Assembly (NCBI GenBank): GCA_021298595.1
Contig: JAJTHL010000009.1
Span: 1 to 64,000 of the forward strand
Reading direction: 5' to 3'
Length of the DNA stretch: 64,000 nt
Origin: Alphaproteobacteria bacterium
Lineage (GTDB): Bacteria > Pseudomonadota > Alphaproteobacteria > Caedimonadales > UBA1908
The notes beneath the pieces are model-generated. The model worked only from the letters and a program-made list of their open reading frames with translations, was not told the origin of the DNA and did not search any database. Numbering within the stretch: the first letter of the stretch is position 1; each line of letters begins with the position of its first letter. Positions 36,315 through 45,124 of the stretch are shown here, piece by piece. The position numbers and the translations under genes were made by a program.

Positions 36315-36764
36315 TTACTCCTGGGAAGCTTCTTCTTGACCTTCGTCGGACTGACGAGAAGGCCTATCACTCATATAGCGAGACCTTTGAGGCGCACCAC
36401 CTTCATAACGGGGGCGACGCTCGTTATCTTCGCGGCCGTAACGTGTGGCTTTCAAAAGGGCAGAGGGCCCTTCTTCGTGCTCTTCGACTTGAACGCTGAG
36501 GTAACGAAGAACATCTTCGTTCAAACGCATGCGGCGCTCTAGCTCTTGAAGAGCGTCGCTCGAAGCACTCACGTTCATCAAAACATAGTGACCGCGCTTA
36601 TTTTTACGAATGGGGTAAGTCATCACACGCAGACCGCAATATTCGGTTTTACCTACGGATCCGCCGTTTTCTTTTAGAACACCAACCAGGCTTTCTGTTA
36701 GCGTTTCCACCTGCGCAGGGGAAATATCCTGTCGCGCGATGAAAGTTGTTTCATACAGTCTCAT
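36315..36764 (-). CDS. rpsF: 30S ribosomal protein S6
   Basis: A 149-residue protein with the ferredoxin-like S6 core (LYETTFIARQDISPAQVETL, GLRVMTYPIRKNKRGHYVLM, LRYLSVQVEEHEEGPSAL). The tail of about 45 residues is rich in Arg, Ser, Glu and Gln and should be disordered, as is common in S6. GGAG lies five bases before ATG 36764. It leads the operon, and its upstream region carries two hairpins that could be a ribosomal-protein leader. Confidence 0.97.
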   Translation of the reverse strand: MRLYETTFIARQDISPAQVETLTESLVGVLKENGGSVGKTEYCGLRVMTYPIRKNKRGHYVLMNVSASSDALQELERRMRLNEDVLRYLSVQVEEHEEGPSALLKATRYGREDNERRPRYEGGAPQRSRYMSDRPSRQSDEGQEEASQE

Positions 36765-36786
36765 ACAAGCTCCTTATGGCTTATGG

Positions 36787-36820
36787 GTTGAGGACTCTCA
36801 ACAAAACCGGCACCTGCCGG
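36787..36820 (-). promoter_or_regulatory. Putative S6:S18 autoregulatory leader
   Basis: Two inverted repeats lie just upstream of rpsF: GTTGAG-GACT-CTCAAC (36787-36802) and CCGGCA-CC-TGCCGG (36807-36820). S6:S18 leaders known from other bacteria use a hairpin with an exposed CCG that is recognised by the protein pair. The second repeat holds CCG, but whether the exact bulge is formed needs a fold and a covariance search. Confidence 0.4.
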
Positions 36821-36865
36821 CAAGGAGATCCTTACTCTATACGCGATTTAGCCCCGTGCGTGCAA

Positions 36866-37522
36866 CTAAAAACCGTGTAATTGCGCGCGAAGCCACTCGT
36901 TTATTTGGCGCAGCACATCAGTGAACGCCTCTTCAAGGGCCACAATGCTGGCCCCTTGCGTGGGATGATTCACCACTTTTTCTTGCATAAACCCATGGGT
37001 CCCCACAAGACGCCTGGATTTGTCGTCCACAAGTTTGATGCGTAGATGCACAGTCGCCATAAGGTCACCGGTTCCCGACTTGCGGAGCGCAAAAGCCTCA
37101 AGCGTCGGCAACAAAAGCAGATCAGCCCTTGCGCTTTCATCGCCGTGCAGCACCCCCTTAAACACATGGGCGCGCGTCATATAATCCACAAGACGGTGCT
37201 GCACAAGGGAGGGGAGTGCATCACTCCACAGGACATCTGCCACATAGTCGCTTTGGAGAGTCCCTGCTTTTTCTAACAGAATGACAACACGCGTCGTTTG
37301 ATAGGTGTCCTCCGCGAGTGGGGTCAGAATTTTAATGATCTTAGGTGACGCAGAGCGACCTTTTGACGCGAGGGCATCTTCTGGTGTCACAGCAAGGGTG
37401 TATTTAGTAGGCGTTGGCCCCTTTTCAGGCAAAAGCGACACACATCCACCGCACCAAAAGCCTAAAAGAATGCTCAGTGTTTGAGAGAAATGGAAACGCA
37501 CCTGATGATACCCCTTTTTCAT
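36866..37522 (-). CDS. ABC-type transport auxiliary lipoprotein (PqiC/ABC_trans_aux type)
   Basis: A 218-residue protein with a signal sequence and a lipobox-like end (LGFWCGGC) near residue 26. The mature region begins YTLAV near residue 42, has VVILLEKAGTLQSDYVADVLWSD, then LVQHRLVDYMTRAHVFKGV and VHLRIKLVDDKSRRLVG, the pattern of the auxiliary lipoproteins that act with MCE-type lipid transporters. The MlaE, MlaF and MCE partners are not in the window. ATG 37522 has no clear ribosome site. The medium confidence reflects family weak conservation. Confidence 0.75.
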   Translation of the reverse strand: MKKGYHQVRFHFSQTLSILLGFWCGGCVSLLPEKGPTPTKYTLAVTPEDALASKGRSASPKIIKILTPLAEDTYQTTRVVILLEKAGTLQSDYVADVLWSDALPSLVQHRLVDYMTRAHVFKGVLHGDESARADLLLLPTLEAFALRKSGTGDLMATVHLRIKLVDDKSRRLVGTHGFMQEKVVNHPTQGASIVALEEAFTDVLRQINEWLRAQLHGF

Positions 37523-37540
37523 AGTAGTATTTTTATCATA

Positions 37541-37575
37541 TAAAAAAAGGGCCCCCGAAACGAGAGCCCTTTTTG
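37541..37575 (-). terminator. Rho-independent terminator of the outer-membrane barrel gene
   Basis: Read leftward, AAAAAGGGCTCTCG, a TTT loop and CGGGGGCCC pair over about 14 bp (with G-U pairs), followed by a run of seven T residues. It begins 16 nt past the stop of the outer-membrane protein gene. Confidence 0.85.
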
Positions 37576-37590
37576 AGTATTTGCTTTCAG

Positions 37591-38679
37591 CTAGAAGCTG
37601 TAACGAACTTTGAAGGTGGCCCCGTATGTACGCACGTCCGCGTTCTTCTTGAACATTCCTTCAAGACCGCCCACCCAACGCTCATGGGCAGCAAAGTCTA
37701 TACCTGCACCGCAACCCCACGTATTCTTGTTACGATGGCTTTCTGGGTTGGTATATCCAAGGGCCCTTAAAGCTGGTGTTTCCGCCAAAAGACCTTGCTT
37801 CTTTTGCGTGAAATCATGGGTATAAAGCGCGAACACATAAGGCTTTACATCATCTTTCCACTGGTAAGCAGCTTGAAGTCTCACGTGCGCTCTGTTTAGT
37901 GTCACAGTCTGGGACGTATACAGATTGTTGTTTCTTTCCCTGAACCCTTTTTGATGATCATGAGCATAGGAATACCCCACGCGACCCAAGAACCCAAGTT
38001 TGTTGACGTTATGGGTAAAATTCAAGAAGGGCGCAATAAACCAACGATCAGAGTTTACTGTTCCCTTGATTTCATTGGGGTTTGTGGAAATAGAGGTAAT
38101 GGAGACACGCGTGCGCTCTTTGTGCACACGGTTATAACCACCAGCCAAATCAACGTTCAGCCAATTCGTGACTTTGACGTTCAAATAAGGGACAACACCG
38201 TATGTATTGTCATGGAGCCGGCCCCTGTTAAAGGCTGTATTGCCTTTTTGATAGGAATACATAAGGCCCAAACCAAAAGTAAAGCGGTCATTCAAGCGGT
38301 AATCACCCCCTACCATGGCTGTCCACAAATTTGAATCCCACCTGCCGCCTGTTTCTTTATCGCGTGCCTTTGTCCAGTCACCCCCGGCCCAAAGACCAAA
38401 ACGACGCTCGCACTTTGTACCTGGTGTGCCGTCTTGAGGGCGAGAGAAAAGGGCATTAAGTTGTGCGTCTACGCCAAGCTGTGTGCCCGTGTATTCTGTA
38501 TATACAGTGCTATTTTGATCGGACAAAACAAGATCCGCTGGAACTGTGCCGCCTGGATATGTAATGGTGCCAAAAGTGCCTGCTGTTGCAGGTGTTACCA
38601 CACGAACAGCATGAACAGCGTCAGCGCTAAGAAATGCTGCTGCGCCGACAAGTAATAATGAAAGAAGTCTTTTTTGCAT
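37591..38679 (-). CDS. Outer-membrane beta-barrel protein (autotransporter-barrel-like)
   Basis: A 362-residue protein with a signal peptide (LLSLLLVGAAAFLSADAVHA). About 75 residues of linker precede a C-terminal domain of roughly 270 residues made of alternating strands (FGLWAGGDWTKARDK, AMVGGDYRLNDRFTFGLGLM, VVPYLNVKVTNWLNVDLAGG). It ends in KVRYSF, the aromatic C-terminal residue used by the BAM machine. The strand content fits a 12-strand barrel of the autotransporter type, but the passenger is very short, so a porin or adhesin are both possible. AGGGG lies five bases before ATG 38679. A good promoter and a 5' hairpin are seen upstream. Confidence 0.85.
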   Translation of the reverse strand: MQKRLLSLLLVGAAAFLSADAVHAVRVVTPATAGTFGTITYPGGTVPADLVLSDQNSTVYTEYTGTQLGVDAQLNALFSRPQDGTPGTKCERRFGLWAGGDWTKARDKETGGRWDSNLWTAMVGGDYRLNDRFTFGLGLMYSYQKGNTAFNRGRLHDNTYGVVPYLNVKVTNWLNVDLAGGYNRVHKERTRVSITSISTNPNEIKGTVNSDRWFIAPFLNFTHNVNKLGFLGRVGYSYAHDHQKGFRERNNNLYTSQTVTLNRAHVRLQAAYQWKDDVKPYVFALYTHDFTQKKQGLLAETPALRALGYTNPESHRNKNTWGCGAGIDFAAHERWVGGLEGMFKKNADVRTYGATFKVRYSF

Positions 38680-38705
38680 GACGTCCCCTGGTTGTTCTCT
38701 ATTAT

Positions 38706-38730
38706 GAAGAACCCATTTTAGGGCTTCTTC
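38706..38730 (-). promoter_or_regulatory. Hairpin in the 5' leader of the outer-membrane barrel mRNA
   Basis: GAAGAACCC and GGGCTTCTTC pair around ATTTTA with a single bulged C. It lies between the predicted start site and the ribosome site of the barrel gene, so it may stabilise the mRNA or act in translational control. It does not overlap the ribosome site. Confidence 0.5.
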
Positions 38731-38765
38731 TACCAAGACATGATTCTACAAAGATCCCTAAAAAA

Positions 38766-38793
38766 ATTATAAAATTTTTCTATAAGTTATCAA
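38766..38793 (-). promoter_or_regulatory. Strong sigma-70 promoter for the outer-membrane barrel gene
   Basis: On the minus strand TTGATA (38793-38788), a 16-nt A/T-rich spacer and a perfect TATAAT (38771-38766) are seen. The start site would be near 38759, giving a leader of about 80 nt. This is the best promoter match that I found in the window and suggests an abundant protein. Confidence 0.75.
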
Positions 38794-38854
38794 AAAAACA
38801 AAATACGTGCTTCTTTTGTCACAGAAACGATCCCTATGATAGAGAATCCCTATA

Positions 38855-40225
38855 TTAAATGTATCTTGTTGGAAAAAACCGCTCAACTTTGCTGCGCGCT
38901 TGTGGGGAAACCATAAAGAGGACGCGGTCTCCCGATTGCAGAGTAAGCGCATGTGTCTGCAAATAAACCTCATCCTCTCTCACGACTGCAGCAAGCTTTA
39001 AAGCACCCGACGCCTCAAGGTCATCATGCCTAAGTCCCACCAGACTGGACGCTTCGGACACTTCTACCTCCATAACCTCTCCCCAAAGGGTTCCCAACGA
39101 ATAGATCGAGCGTAGTTTATGTCGGTTAATGTATTGCAAGATTTTAGATACAGTGACTTTACGCGGATTAATGACAGCGTCCACGCCTAAGGATGAAACA
39201 AGGGGTTCAAAAGAGCCCGCGTTTATCAAAGCAAGGGCTCGCGCCGCGCCAAGTCTTTTAGCCAGAAGTGCGGCAAGCCCGTTTACCCGGTCATCAGCCG
39301 TTACGGCAACCACTGTTTGAGCAGACGCCACATCTGCCTCAAGAAGCACCTCTTTATCTAGGGCGTCCCCACACAATATAATGCCGCGGGACAGAAGTTC
39401 TGCGACTTCTGAGGCGCGCTCCTCATTTTTTTCAATTAGGGTCATCTGGGGGGGATTCTCCCCTTCTTCAAGCACTTGAGCAAGGCGAAGTCCAATATTC
39501 CCCCCTCCCAAAATCAGGGTTCGGTGGTTGCCATCATCTTCGTGCCCAAAGGCTTTCAAGGACAGGGAAAGATTGGGTGTTGCCACAACATAATATAGCT
39601 TATCTCCTTCCCGCACCGTTTCTGAATCTTCTGGAATCCATTGCGCTTCCCCGCGCATAAGACCAACCACCGTGATGTCCAGAGAAGGAAAAAGGCTTGT
39701 AAAATGACTAATGGGCGTATTCACGACGGGTGATTCTTTGGTGCACCTCACGGCCACAAGCTGTAAACGGTCCTGGGATAATGGCACCACCTCAAGGGCG
39801 CCGGTCACCATCAACGTGCGCCCGATCCCGTAAGCAACCTCATACTCTGGAGAAATCACAAAGTCGATATTGAGGTGCTGTGGCGAAAAGAGCTTTGACC
39901 ACCGTGGTTCCAAAAAAGATCTATTGCGAAGGCGAGCAATTTTGGTTTCCACCTCAAAAAGGGCATGGGCTACCTCGCAGGTGACCATATTCACCTCGTC
40001 AGACTGGGTGACGGCAATTACCATATCGGCATTATCAGCCCCAGCTTGGCGCAGCACCTCAGGGGCACATGCATGGCCGCAAAAAGCTTTCACCTCTAGG
40101 CGTTCATTAATGTGGGCAATAAGCTCCGGTCGATTATCGATCACCGTAATGTGGTTATCATACCGCGACAAGTACCGAGCAAGGTTAAAGCCAACACGCC
40201 CACCGCCACATATAATTATATCCAT
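38855..40225 (-). CDS. trkA: Trk system potassium uptake protein TrkA
   Basis: A 456-residue peripheral regulator made of two RCK units. The first NAD-binding motif is MDIIICGGGRVGFNLARYL, the second TLILGGGNIGLRLAQVLE; each is followed by a TrkA-C domain (TLMVTGALEVVPLSQ and LGTLWGEVMEVEVSE). It gates the TrkH/TrkG potassium channel in response to nucleotides. Position directly after ntrX is the usual one in alphaproteobacteria. TrkH itself is not here. hfq, which often follows trkA, is absent; the next gene is the barrel protein with its own promoter. Confidence 0.95.
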   Translation of the reverse strand: MDIIICGGGRVGFNLARYLSRYDNHITVIDNRPELIAHINERLEVKAFCGHACAPEVLRQAGADNADMVIAVTQSDEVNMVTCEVAHALFEVETKIARLRNRSFLEPRWSKLFSPQHLNIDFVISPEYEVAYGIGRTLMVTGALEVVPLSQDRLQLVAVRCTKESPVVNTPISHFTSLFPSLDITVVGLMRGEAQWIPEDSETVREGDKLYYVVATPNLSLSLKAFGHEDDGNHRTLILGGGNIGLRLAQVLEEGENPPQMTLIEKNEERASEVAELLSRGIILCGDALDKEVLLEADVASAQTVVAVTADDRVNGLAALLAKRLGAARALALINAGSFEPLVSSLGVDAVINPRKVTVSKILQYINRHKLRSIYSLGTLWGEVMEVEVSEASSLVGLRHDDLEASGALKLAAVVREDEVYLQTHALTLQSGDRVLFMVSPQARSKVERFFPTRYI

Positions 40226-40261
40226 TGATGCCTCAATTCCGTGATGAGCTGACGCGCCGTC

Positions 40262-41641
40262 CTACGAGCGTCTTTCAATCATGAGCGATTTAAGCTTACG
40301 ATGGAGCGCAGAGCGCTCCATCCCCACAAAATTTGCCGTGTGGGAGATATTTCCTGAAAAACGCACCACCTGTGCCAATAAGTAATCTCGTTCAAACTCT
40401 TGGCGCGCCTCACGAAGGGGCAACGAAATAAGTCTTGCCATGGTATCTTCGCTATGAACGAGGGACGGCGTTTGATTGGTTACATCAAAGGGAAGCATGT
40501 CAGGTGTCACACCTTCTTCAGGAAGACCACGTTCACTAACTGTCACATATACCCAGTCCACAACGTTCTTGAGTTGGCTTAAGTTACCGGGCCAATTGTA
40601 AGTTTGAAGGGCCAAAAGCGCCTCTTTGGAAAAGGAGAGTCGGCTGACGCCATGGGAAAGAGCCGTCATCTGGGAAAAGACCTCCACGAGCTGGGGCAAA
40701 TCTCCCATACGCTCACGAAGAGACGGGACGTCCACGGGAGACACACACAACCGATTATAAAGATCCTCCCTAAAGTGGCTATGGGCAATGGCATCTTTTA
40801 AATCTATGGACGTGGACGAGATAACACGAACATCCACGGGAACTTTTTGTGTCCCTCCAACCCTTGTGAAAGATTGTTCTTGAAGCGCGCGCAAAAGACC
40901 CTTTTGGGTTTCAGAATCTAAATCCCCCACCTCATCTAAAAAGAGGGTCCCTTGGTGAGCGCGCTCCAGAGCGCCGATCTTAATACTGCCGTTTTCTTCT
41001 TTGCCAAAAAGAGCAGGCGCCTGTGCTTCAAAGGCCAAAGCCGCACAGTTGAGGGTGACATAGGGTCCTGTGGTGCGCGTGGAGTACTGATGGATGATGC
41101 GGGCGATAAAACTCTTTCCGGTCCCGGGCTCTCCTCTTAGGAACACGCGGCTAGAGGTCGGCGCCAGGCGCTTGATTTCCTTTTTCAAGGACGGCGTCAT
41201 CACGGCTTCTTCTAAAACGTTTCCTTCAACCCCTGAACGCACTTTGAGGTCTTGGTTTTCTTCTCTTAAGTGAGCCGCTTCAAGGGCTCTTTTAGCCACG
41301 ACCAGAAGACGATCCATTTTAAAAGGTTTTTCAACAAAGTCATACGCCCCTTTTTTGATGGTCTCCACGGCCGTTTCAATGGTGCCATGGCCGCTCATCA
41401 TCACCACGGGCAAGTGAGGATAATCTTGCATCAAAAGTTCTAGAACTTTGACGCCGTCAAAGCGGCTATCGCCCAGCCAAATATCCAGAATCACAAGGCT
41501 TGGACACCTCGCTCGTACAGCGTCCATGGCACCGGGTCCATCATGGGCTTGTCGCGTGGTATACCCTTCATCTTCGAGGGTTTCTGCCATCAATTGGCAA
41601 ATATCACGTTCGTCATCTACAATCAGGATATCACCTGCCAT
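40262..41641 (-). CDS. ntrX: Response regulator NtrX
   Basis: A 459-residue regulator with three parts: a receiver domain with phospho-acceptor Asp53 in LVILDIWLGD, an AAA+ domain with Walker A GEPGTGKS and Walker B GTLFLDEVGDLD, and a C-terminal Fis-type helix-turn-helix (FSGNISHTANFVGMERSALH). Where sigma-54 activators have a GAFTGA loop the sequence reads LFGKEENGSIKIGALE, so the contact loop is missing. NtrX proteins of this class probably do not remodel sigma-54 in the classical way. Phosphorylated by NtrY, it regulates nitrogen and redox responses in other alphaproteobacteria. It overlaps ntrY by 11 nt; GGAG lies seven bases before ATG 41641. Confidence 0.93.
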   Translation of the reverse strand: MAGDILIVDDERDICQLMAETLEDEGYTTRQAHDGPGAMDAVRARCPSLVILDIWLGDSRFDGVKVLELLMQDYPHLPVVMMSGHGTIETAVETIKKGAYDFVEKPFKMDRLLVVAKRALEAAHLREENQDLKVRSGVEGNVLEEAVMTPSLKKEIKRLAPTSSRVFLRGEPGTGKSFIARIIHQYSTRTTGPYVTLNCAALAFEAQAPALFGKEENGSIKIGALERAHQGTLFLDEVGDLDSETQKGLLRALQEQSFTRVGGTQKVPVDVRVISSTSIDLKDAIAHSHFREDLYNRLCVSPVDVPSLRERMGDLPQLVEVFSQMTALSHGVSRLSFSKEALLALQTYNWPGNLSQLKNVVDWVYVTVSERGLPEEGVTPDMLPFDVTNQTPSLVHSEDTMARLISLPLREARQEFERDYLLAQVVRFSGNISHTANFVGMERSALHRKLKSLMIERRS

Positions 41642-43889
41642 TGCTGGTCTCCTTTTGTTTTTTCAAAAGCACACGCTTCACAACAGTTGCTGGAAAAATC
41701 AGCTGCACGCGCGCACCGCCCAGGGGACTATCTCCCAAACTTACCGTACCACCATGATCGCTGACAATCTTTTTTACAATGGCAAGGCCAAGGCCCGTCC
41801 CCCGCACGCGGTTTGTCATATAAGGCTCAAGGAGTAAGTCTCTATCTTGTAAGGGAAAACCGTCGCCGTTATCATCCACGTCCACAAAAAGAAGATCATC
41901 TTTCATAAAGAAAGAAAGAGAAACACAGCCCCGTTCTTTTAGTCCTTCCTCCTTTTTAAGACGTTCGCGCACCGCTTCACTGGCGTTCAAAAGAAGGTTG
42001 TTAAAAACCTGACCAAACTGCGTGCCATCGCAAATGACTTCTAAGACCTCTATCTCTTCCGTTAAGTTAAAATCAATATCTGGGTGCGCTTCTGCTTGTA
42101 AAAAAACAGCGTGCCGCACAAGCTCTAACAGATCATGGGTGTCAAGCTGGGGGGCTGGCATTCTCGCAAAGGCTGAGAACTCACCCACCAAATGCCCGAT
42201 TTGCTCGACCTGACGGATGATGGTTGCAATGCAAGTTTTAAAGTTTTCGGGATTTGTCGTGATTTCTTGTAAGTATTTGCGTTGCAGCCGCTCTGCCGAC
42301 AGCTGAATGGGTGTCAAAGGATTCTTGATTTCATGGGCCAGGCGCCTTGCTACATCAGACCAAGCGGCTTTTTTCTGGGCGTTTACAAGGGTCGTGATGT
42401 CATCAAAAGTGAGAATGTATCCTTGACCATGCTCGCGCACGATGCGAACCAAAAGCGTTCGTGTCATGTTTTGACGCATGAAAGTAAGCTGTGATTGGGT
42501 AAAGGATTCGTCACTTTGACGCACTTCTGCTAAAAGCTCTGCCAGCTCTGGAAAAATGTGCGTGAGTAGGGCGCCAGCCACAAGGGGGCGCTCTTCCCCT
42601 AAAATATCCTCAGCCGACTTATTGTAAAGGCGTATATCCCCATCCAAAGAGGTACTAATAACGCCCGCCGTCACGCCTGCCAGCACATCCTCAATAAAAC
42701 GGCGTCGCACATCCAGCTGAAGGTTCGCTTCCATCAGGGCGGCCTTTTGCCCTTGAAGATCTCCTGTCATCCGGTTAAAGGCCCGGGAAAGTGTGCCAAT
42801 TTCATGATCCGCCTTGCTTTCTTTTACCTGGACAGACCAGTCGCCCTCACGGACCCTTTCGGCCGCCACAATCAAAGATTGAATGGGCCGTGCCAGACGC
42901 GTGGCGAAAGAAAGCCCTACCCACACAGCCACAAGAAGAAGTAACAGACACGTCACAGAGAAAATCTGCACAAACATCACGCCCAGTTTGCCAAGCTTGG
43001 ATTCCACCAAGTGGTATTCACCGACGGCCTCACGGACCTTGGTAATACGCGCCGAGACATGGGAGTCCACAAAACGGCCCGCCAAAAGATAGGCGGACGT
43101 ATCGGGGATCCGGCGAAGAGCGCGCACTTTATCCCCTGATGACGACGCCAAGATCACAACACCGCGGCTTGCCTTTTCAAGGGCCTCTTCAGAAATACGC
43201 TCGAACTGCAAGGAAAAACTCAACTGCGACCTACCAAGGACTTGGCTTTGATCAAACACAATGACCTCGCTCAGGCTACGCATCTCGGCGTAGACATCAA
43301 GAGCATGGTTGAAAAAGGTAGGACTTTGGGTCAGTTCTGGCATTTGCTGTGCCAGGATGTGGGCAAGCCCTTCCACGCTTTCCCCAATAACTTTTTGGTG
43401 TTCGGCGAAATAGGCTTCGGCCACCGCCGTTGACTCATCAAGGGCCGTACGGACACGATCACTGAACCACCCGTTCACCCCCACATTAAAAAAGATCCCC
43501 GACAACACCGTAACCACGATGGCCGGCATGACAGTGAGCAAACTAAAGAGCAGTACAAGGTTTACGTGAAGCCTGGATCCCGCCTGCCCTCGCCTTCTTT
43601 CAGCCCACACCCGCGCAAGGCGTGCCGCCACAAGGACAGCAAACATCAAAAGAACAATGAGGTCGATATTTAAAAGAATAATCGCCCCCCTGGTGCTTTG
43701 ACCCAAGAGGTCGGATCTAAAGAAAACAAGATAGGTCGAGACGGCCGCCACAACCGCCAGCGCCACCAAGAAAAAGAAAAGACGCCTTGTGTAACGCTCT
43801 TCTTGAAGCCATTTGGTTGCGCGGTCTAGAAAATCAAAAAAACGAGACTGACGCAGGGAAGTTGATGCGTCACGCAAGCCCAAGCTCAC
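41631..43889 (-). CDS. ntrY: Sensor histidine kinase NtrY
   Basis: A 752-residue membrane kinase. Membrane segments lie at about 40-60, 75-95, 110-140 and 300-325, with a large periplasmic loop before the last. A HAMP domain (ATRLARPIQSLIVAAERVRE) leads to a PAS domain, the HisKA box ARRLAHEIKNPLTPIQLSAE and an ATPase domain ending GTGLGLAIVKKIVSDHGG. It phosphorylates NtrX. The start GTG 43889 lies inside the end of the preceding Fis-like gene (20-nt overlap), so translation is likely coupled. Domain order and length match the family. Confidence 0.95.
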   Translation of the reverse strand: MSLGLRDASTSLRQSRFFDFLDRATKWLQEERYTRRLFFFLVALAVVAAVSTYLVFFRSDLLGQSTRGAIILLNIDLIVLLMFAVLVAARLARVWAERRRGQAGSRLHVNLVLLFSLLTVMPAIVVTVLSGIFFNVGVNGWFSDRVRTALDESTAVAEAYFAEHQKVIGESVEGLAHILAQQMPELTQSPTFFNHALDVYAEMRSLSEVIVFDQSQVLGRSQLSFSLQFERISEEALEKASRGVVILASSSGDKVRALRRIPDTSAYLLAGRFVDSHVSARITKVREAVGEYHLVESKLGKLGVMFVQIFSVTCLLLLLVAVWVGLSFATRLARPIQSLIVAAERVREGDWSVQVKESKADHEIGTLSRAFNRMTGDLQGQKAALMEANLQLDVRRRFIEDVLAGVTAGVISTSLDGDIRLYNKSAEDILGEERPLVAGALLTHIFPELAELLAEVRQSDESFTQSQLTFMRQNMTRTLLVRIVREHGQGYILTFDDITTLVNAQKKAAWSDVARRLAHEIKNPLTPIQLSAERLQRKYLQEITTNPENFKTCIATIIRQVEQIGHLVGEFSAFARMPAPQLDTHDLLELVRHAVFLQAEAHPDIDFNLTEEIEVLEVICDGTQFGQVFNNLLLNASEAVRERLKKEEGLKERGCVSLSFFMKDDLLFVDVDDNGDGFPLQDRDLLLEPYMTNRVRGTGLGLAIVKKIVSDHGGTVSLGDSPLGGARVQLIFPATVVKRVLLKKQKETSNGR

Positions 43890-44130
43890 CCATTTTACGC
43901 TTGAGAGTATTGCGGCTAATGCCCAGAAGAGCCGCCGCCCTTACTTTGTTTCCGCGACATACCTGAAGGGCAAGATCAATCAAAGGACGCTCAACCTCGC
44001 GGATCACGCGTTCATAAAGCTCACCGCCCAGATCACTTCCCAGGGCATCTAAATATTGTCTAAGCTTGCCTTCCACAAGGGATGAGAGGCTTGCCCCCGA
44101 AAGGAAGCTTGAAAGTTTACTCTCTGCCAT
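43870..44130 (-). CDS. Fis-family DNA-binding protein, apparent remnant of NtrC
   Basis: An 86-residue protein. The C-terminal half is a Fis-type helix-turn-helix (LALQVCRGNKVRAAALLGIS, then RNTLKRKMGELGLA) as found at the end of NtrC. The first 45 residues (SSFLSGASLSSLVEGKLRQY) resemble the linker and dimer helix of NtrC or Fis. No receiver or AAA+ domain precedes it. It occupies the position where ntrB and ntrC normally lie between dusB and ntrY, 13 nt after dusB. This gives the dusB-fis pair seen in gammaproteobacteria. It probably binds DNA as a dimer; targets unknown. Confidence 0.85.
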   Translation of the reverse strand: MAESKLSSFLSGASLSSLVEGKLRQYLDALGSDLGGELYERVIREVERPLIDLALQVCRGNKVRAAALLGISRNTLKRKMGELGLA

Positions 44131-44143
44131 ATGGTCCGTCCTT

Positions 44144-45124
44144 TTATGCTACGCAAATCAGTTCATCATAGAACGCACTGACGAAATCTGCAACTGCTTG
44201 TGGCGACTCAAGGCGATTTATGCTGACCCTAAATTCAGCCGAGCCCGCAAGACCTTTGCTGTACCAGCTTAGGTGCTTTCTTGCGTGCCGCACACCTTGA
44301 AAATCACCGTGATGATCAATCATATCCCAAAAATGGTTGAGCGCTAGTTGTTTTTGGGTCTTCAGGCACGGATCCGGAAGGCTTTCGCCTGTTTTTAAGT
44401 AGTGATCCACTTGATTTAAAAACCAAGGACGACCGTAACTACCACGCCCGATCATGACCCCGTCCGCGCCCGAAGCGTCCAAAAGCGCGCGCGCGTCCTC
44501 GACCCGGACAACGTCGCCGTTTCCAATGACGGGTACGCTCACAGCTTCCTTTACTTGACGAATAAACGCCCAGTCCGCTTTGCCGTTATAAAGCTGACAC
44601 CGGGTGCGGCCATGAACTGTGATCATTTTCACGCCACACTCCTCAGCGATTTTTGCAAGGCGCGGCGCATTGCGGGAATTGTCATCCCACCCTGTGCGCA
44701 TCTTGAGAGTGACAGGCAGATTCACCGCCTTAACGGTTGCTTCGATAATACGGGCGGCCAAAAGCTCGTCACGCATGAGGGCCGACCCCGCGTACCCATT
44801 GACCACTTTTTTAGCAGGACATCCCATATTAATGTCGATGATATCAGCGCCCAAATCCTCGTTTAGTCTGGCGGCCTCGGCCATGACCTCAGGCTCGCAC
44901 CCAGCAAGTTGGACGGCCATGGGGCGCTCTTGATCACATTTAGCCACCATCTTCATGGTACGGCGACTATCGCGGACCATGGCCTGGGAGGCAATCATTT
45001 CAGAAAAGACAAGACCAGCCCCAAGTCCTTTAACGATCCGTCTAAATGGTAAATCTGTCACTCCGGAACATGGGGCAAGTAAAACAGGACTTTCTACGCT
45101 GATAGGGCCAACTTTTATCGCCAT
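44144..45124 (-). CDS. dusB: tRNA-dihydrouridine synthase DusB (NifR3)
   Basis: A 326-residue flavoenzyme that reduces uridine in the D-loop of tRNAs. [20 protein letters not shown] at the start, [20 protein letters not shown] with the catalytic Cys, [28 protein letters not shown] and [12 protein letters not shown] are all Dus signatures. It is the first gene of the leftward dusB-fis-ntrY-ntrX-trkA operon and is divergent from the bamB-like gene, with 188 nt between starts. Length is normal. Confidence 0.95.
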   Translation of the reverse strand: MAIKVGPISVESPVLLAPCSGVTDLPFRRIVKGLGAGLVFSEMIASQAMVRDSRRTMKMVAKCDQERPMAVQLAGCEPEVMAEAARLNEDLGADIIDINMGCPAKKVVNGYAGSALMRDELLAARIIEATVKAVNLPVTLKMRTGWDDNSRNAPRLAKIAEECGVKMITVHGRTRCQLYNGKADWAFIRQVKEAVSVPVIGNGDVVRVEDARALLDASGADGVMIGRGSYGRPWFLNQVDHYLKTGESLPDPCLKTQKQLALNHFWDMIDHHGDFQGVRHARKHLSWYSKGLAGSAEFRVSINRLESPQAVADFVSAFYDELICVA

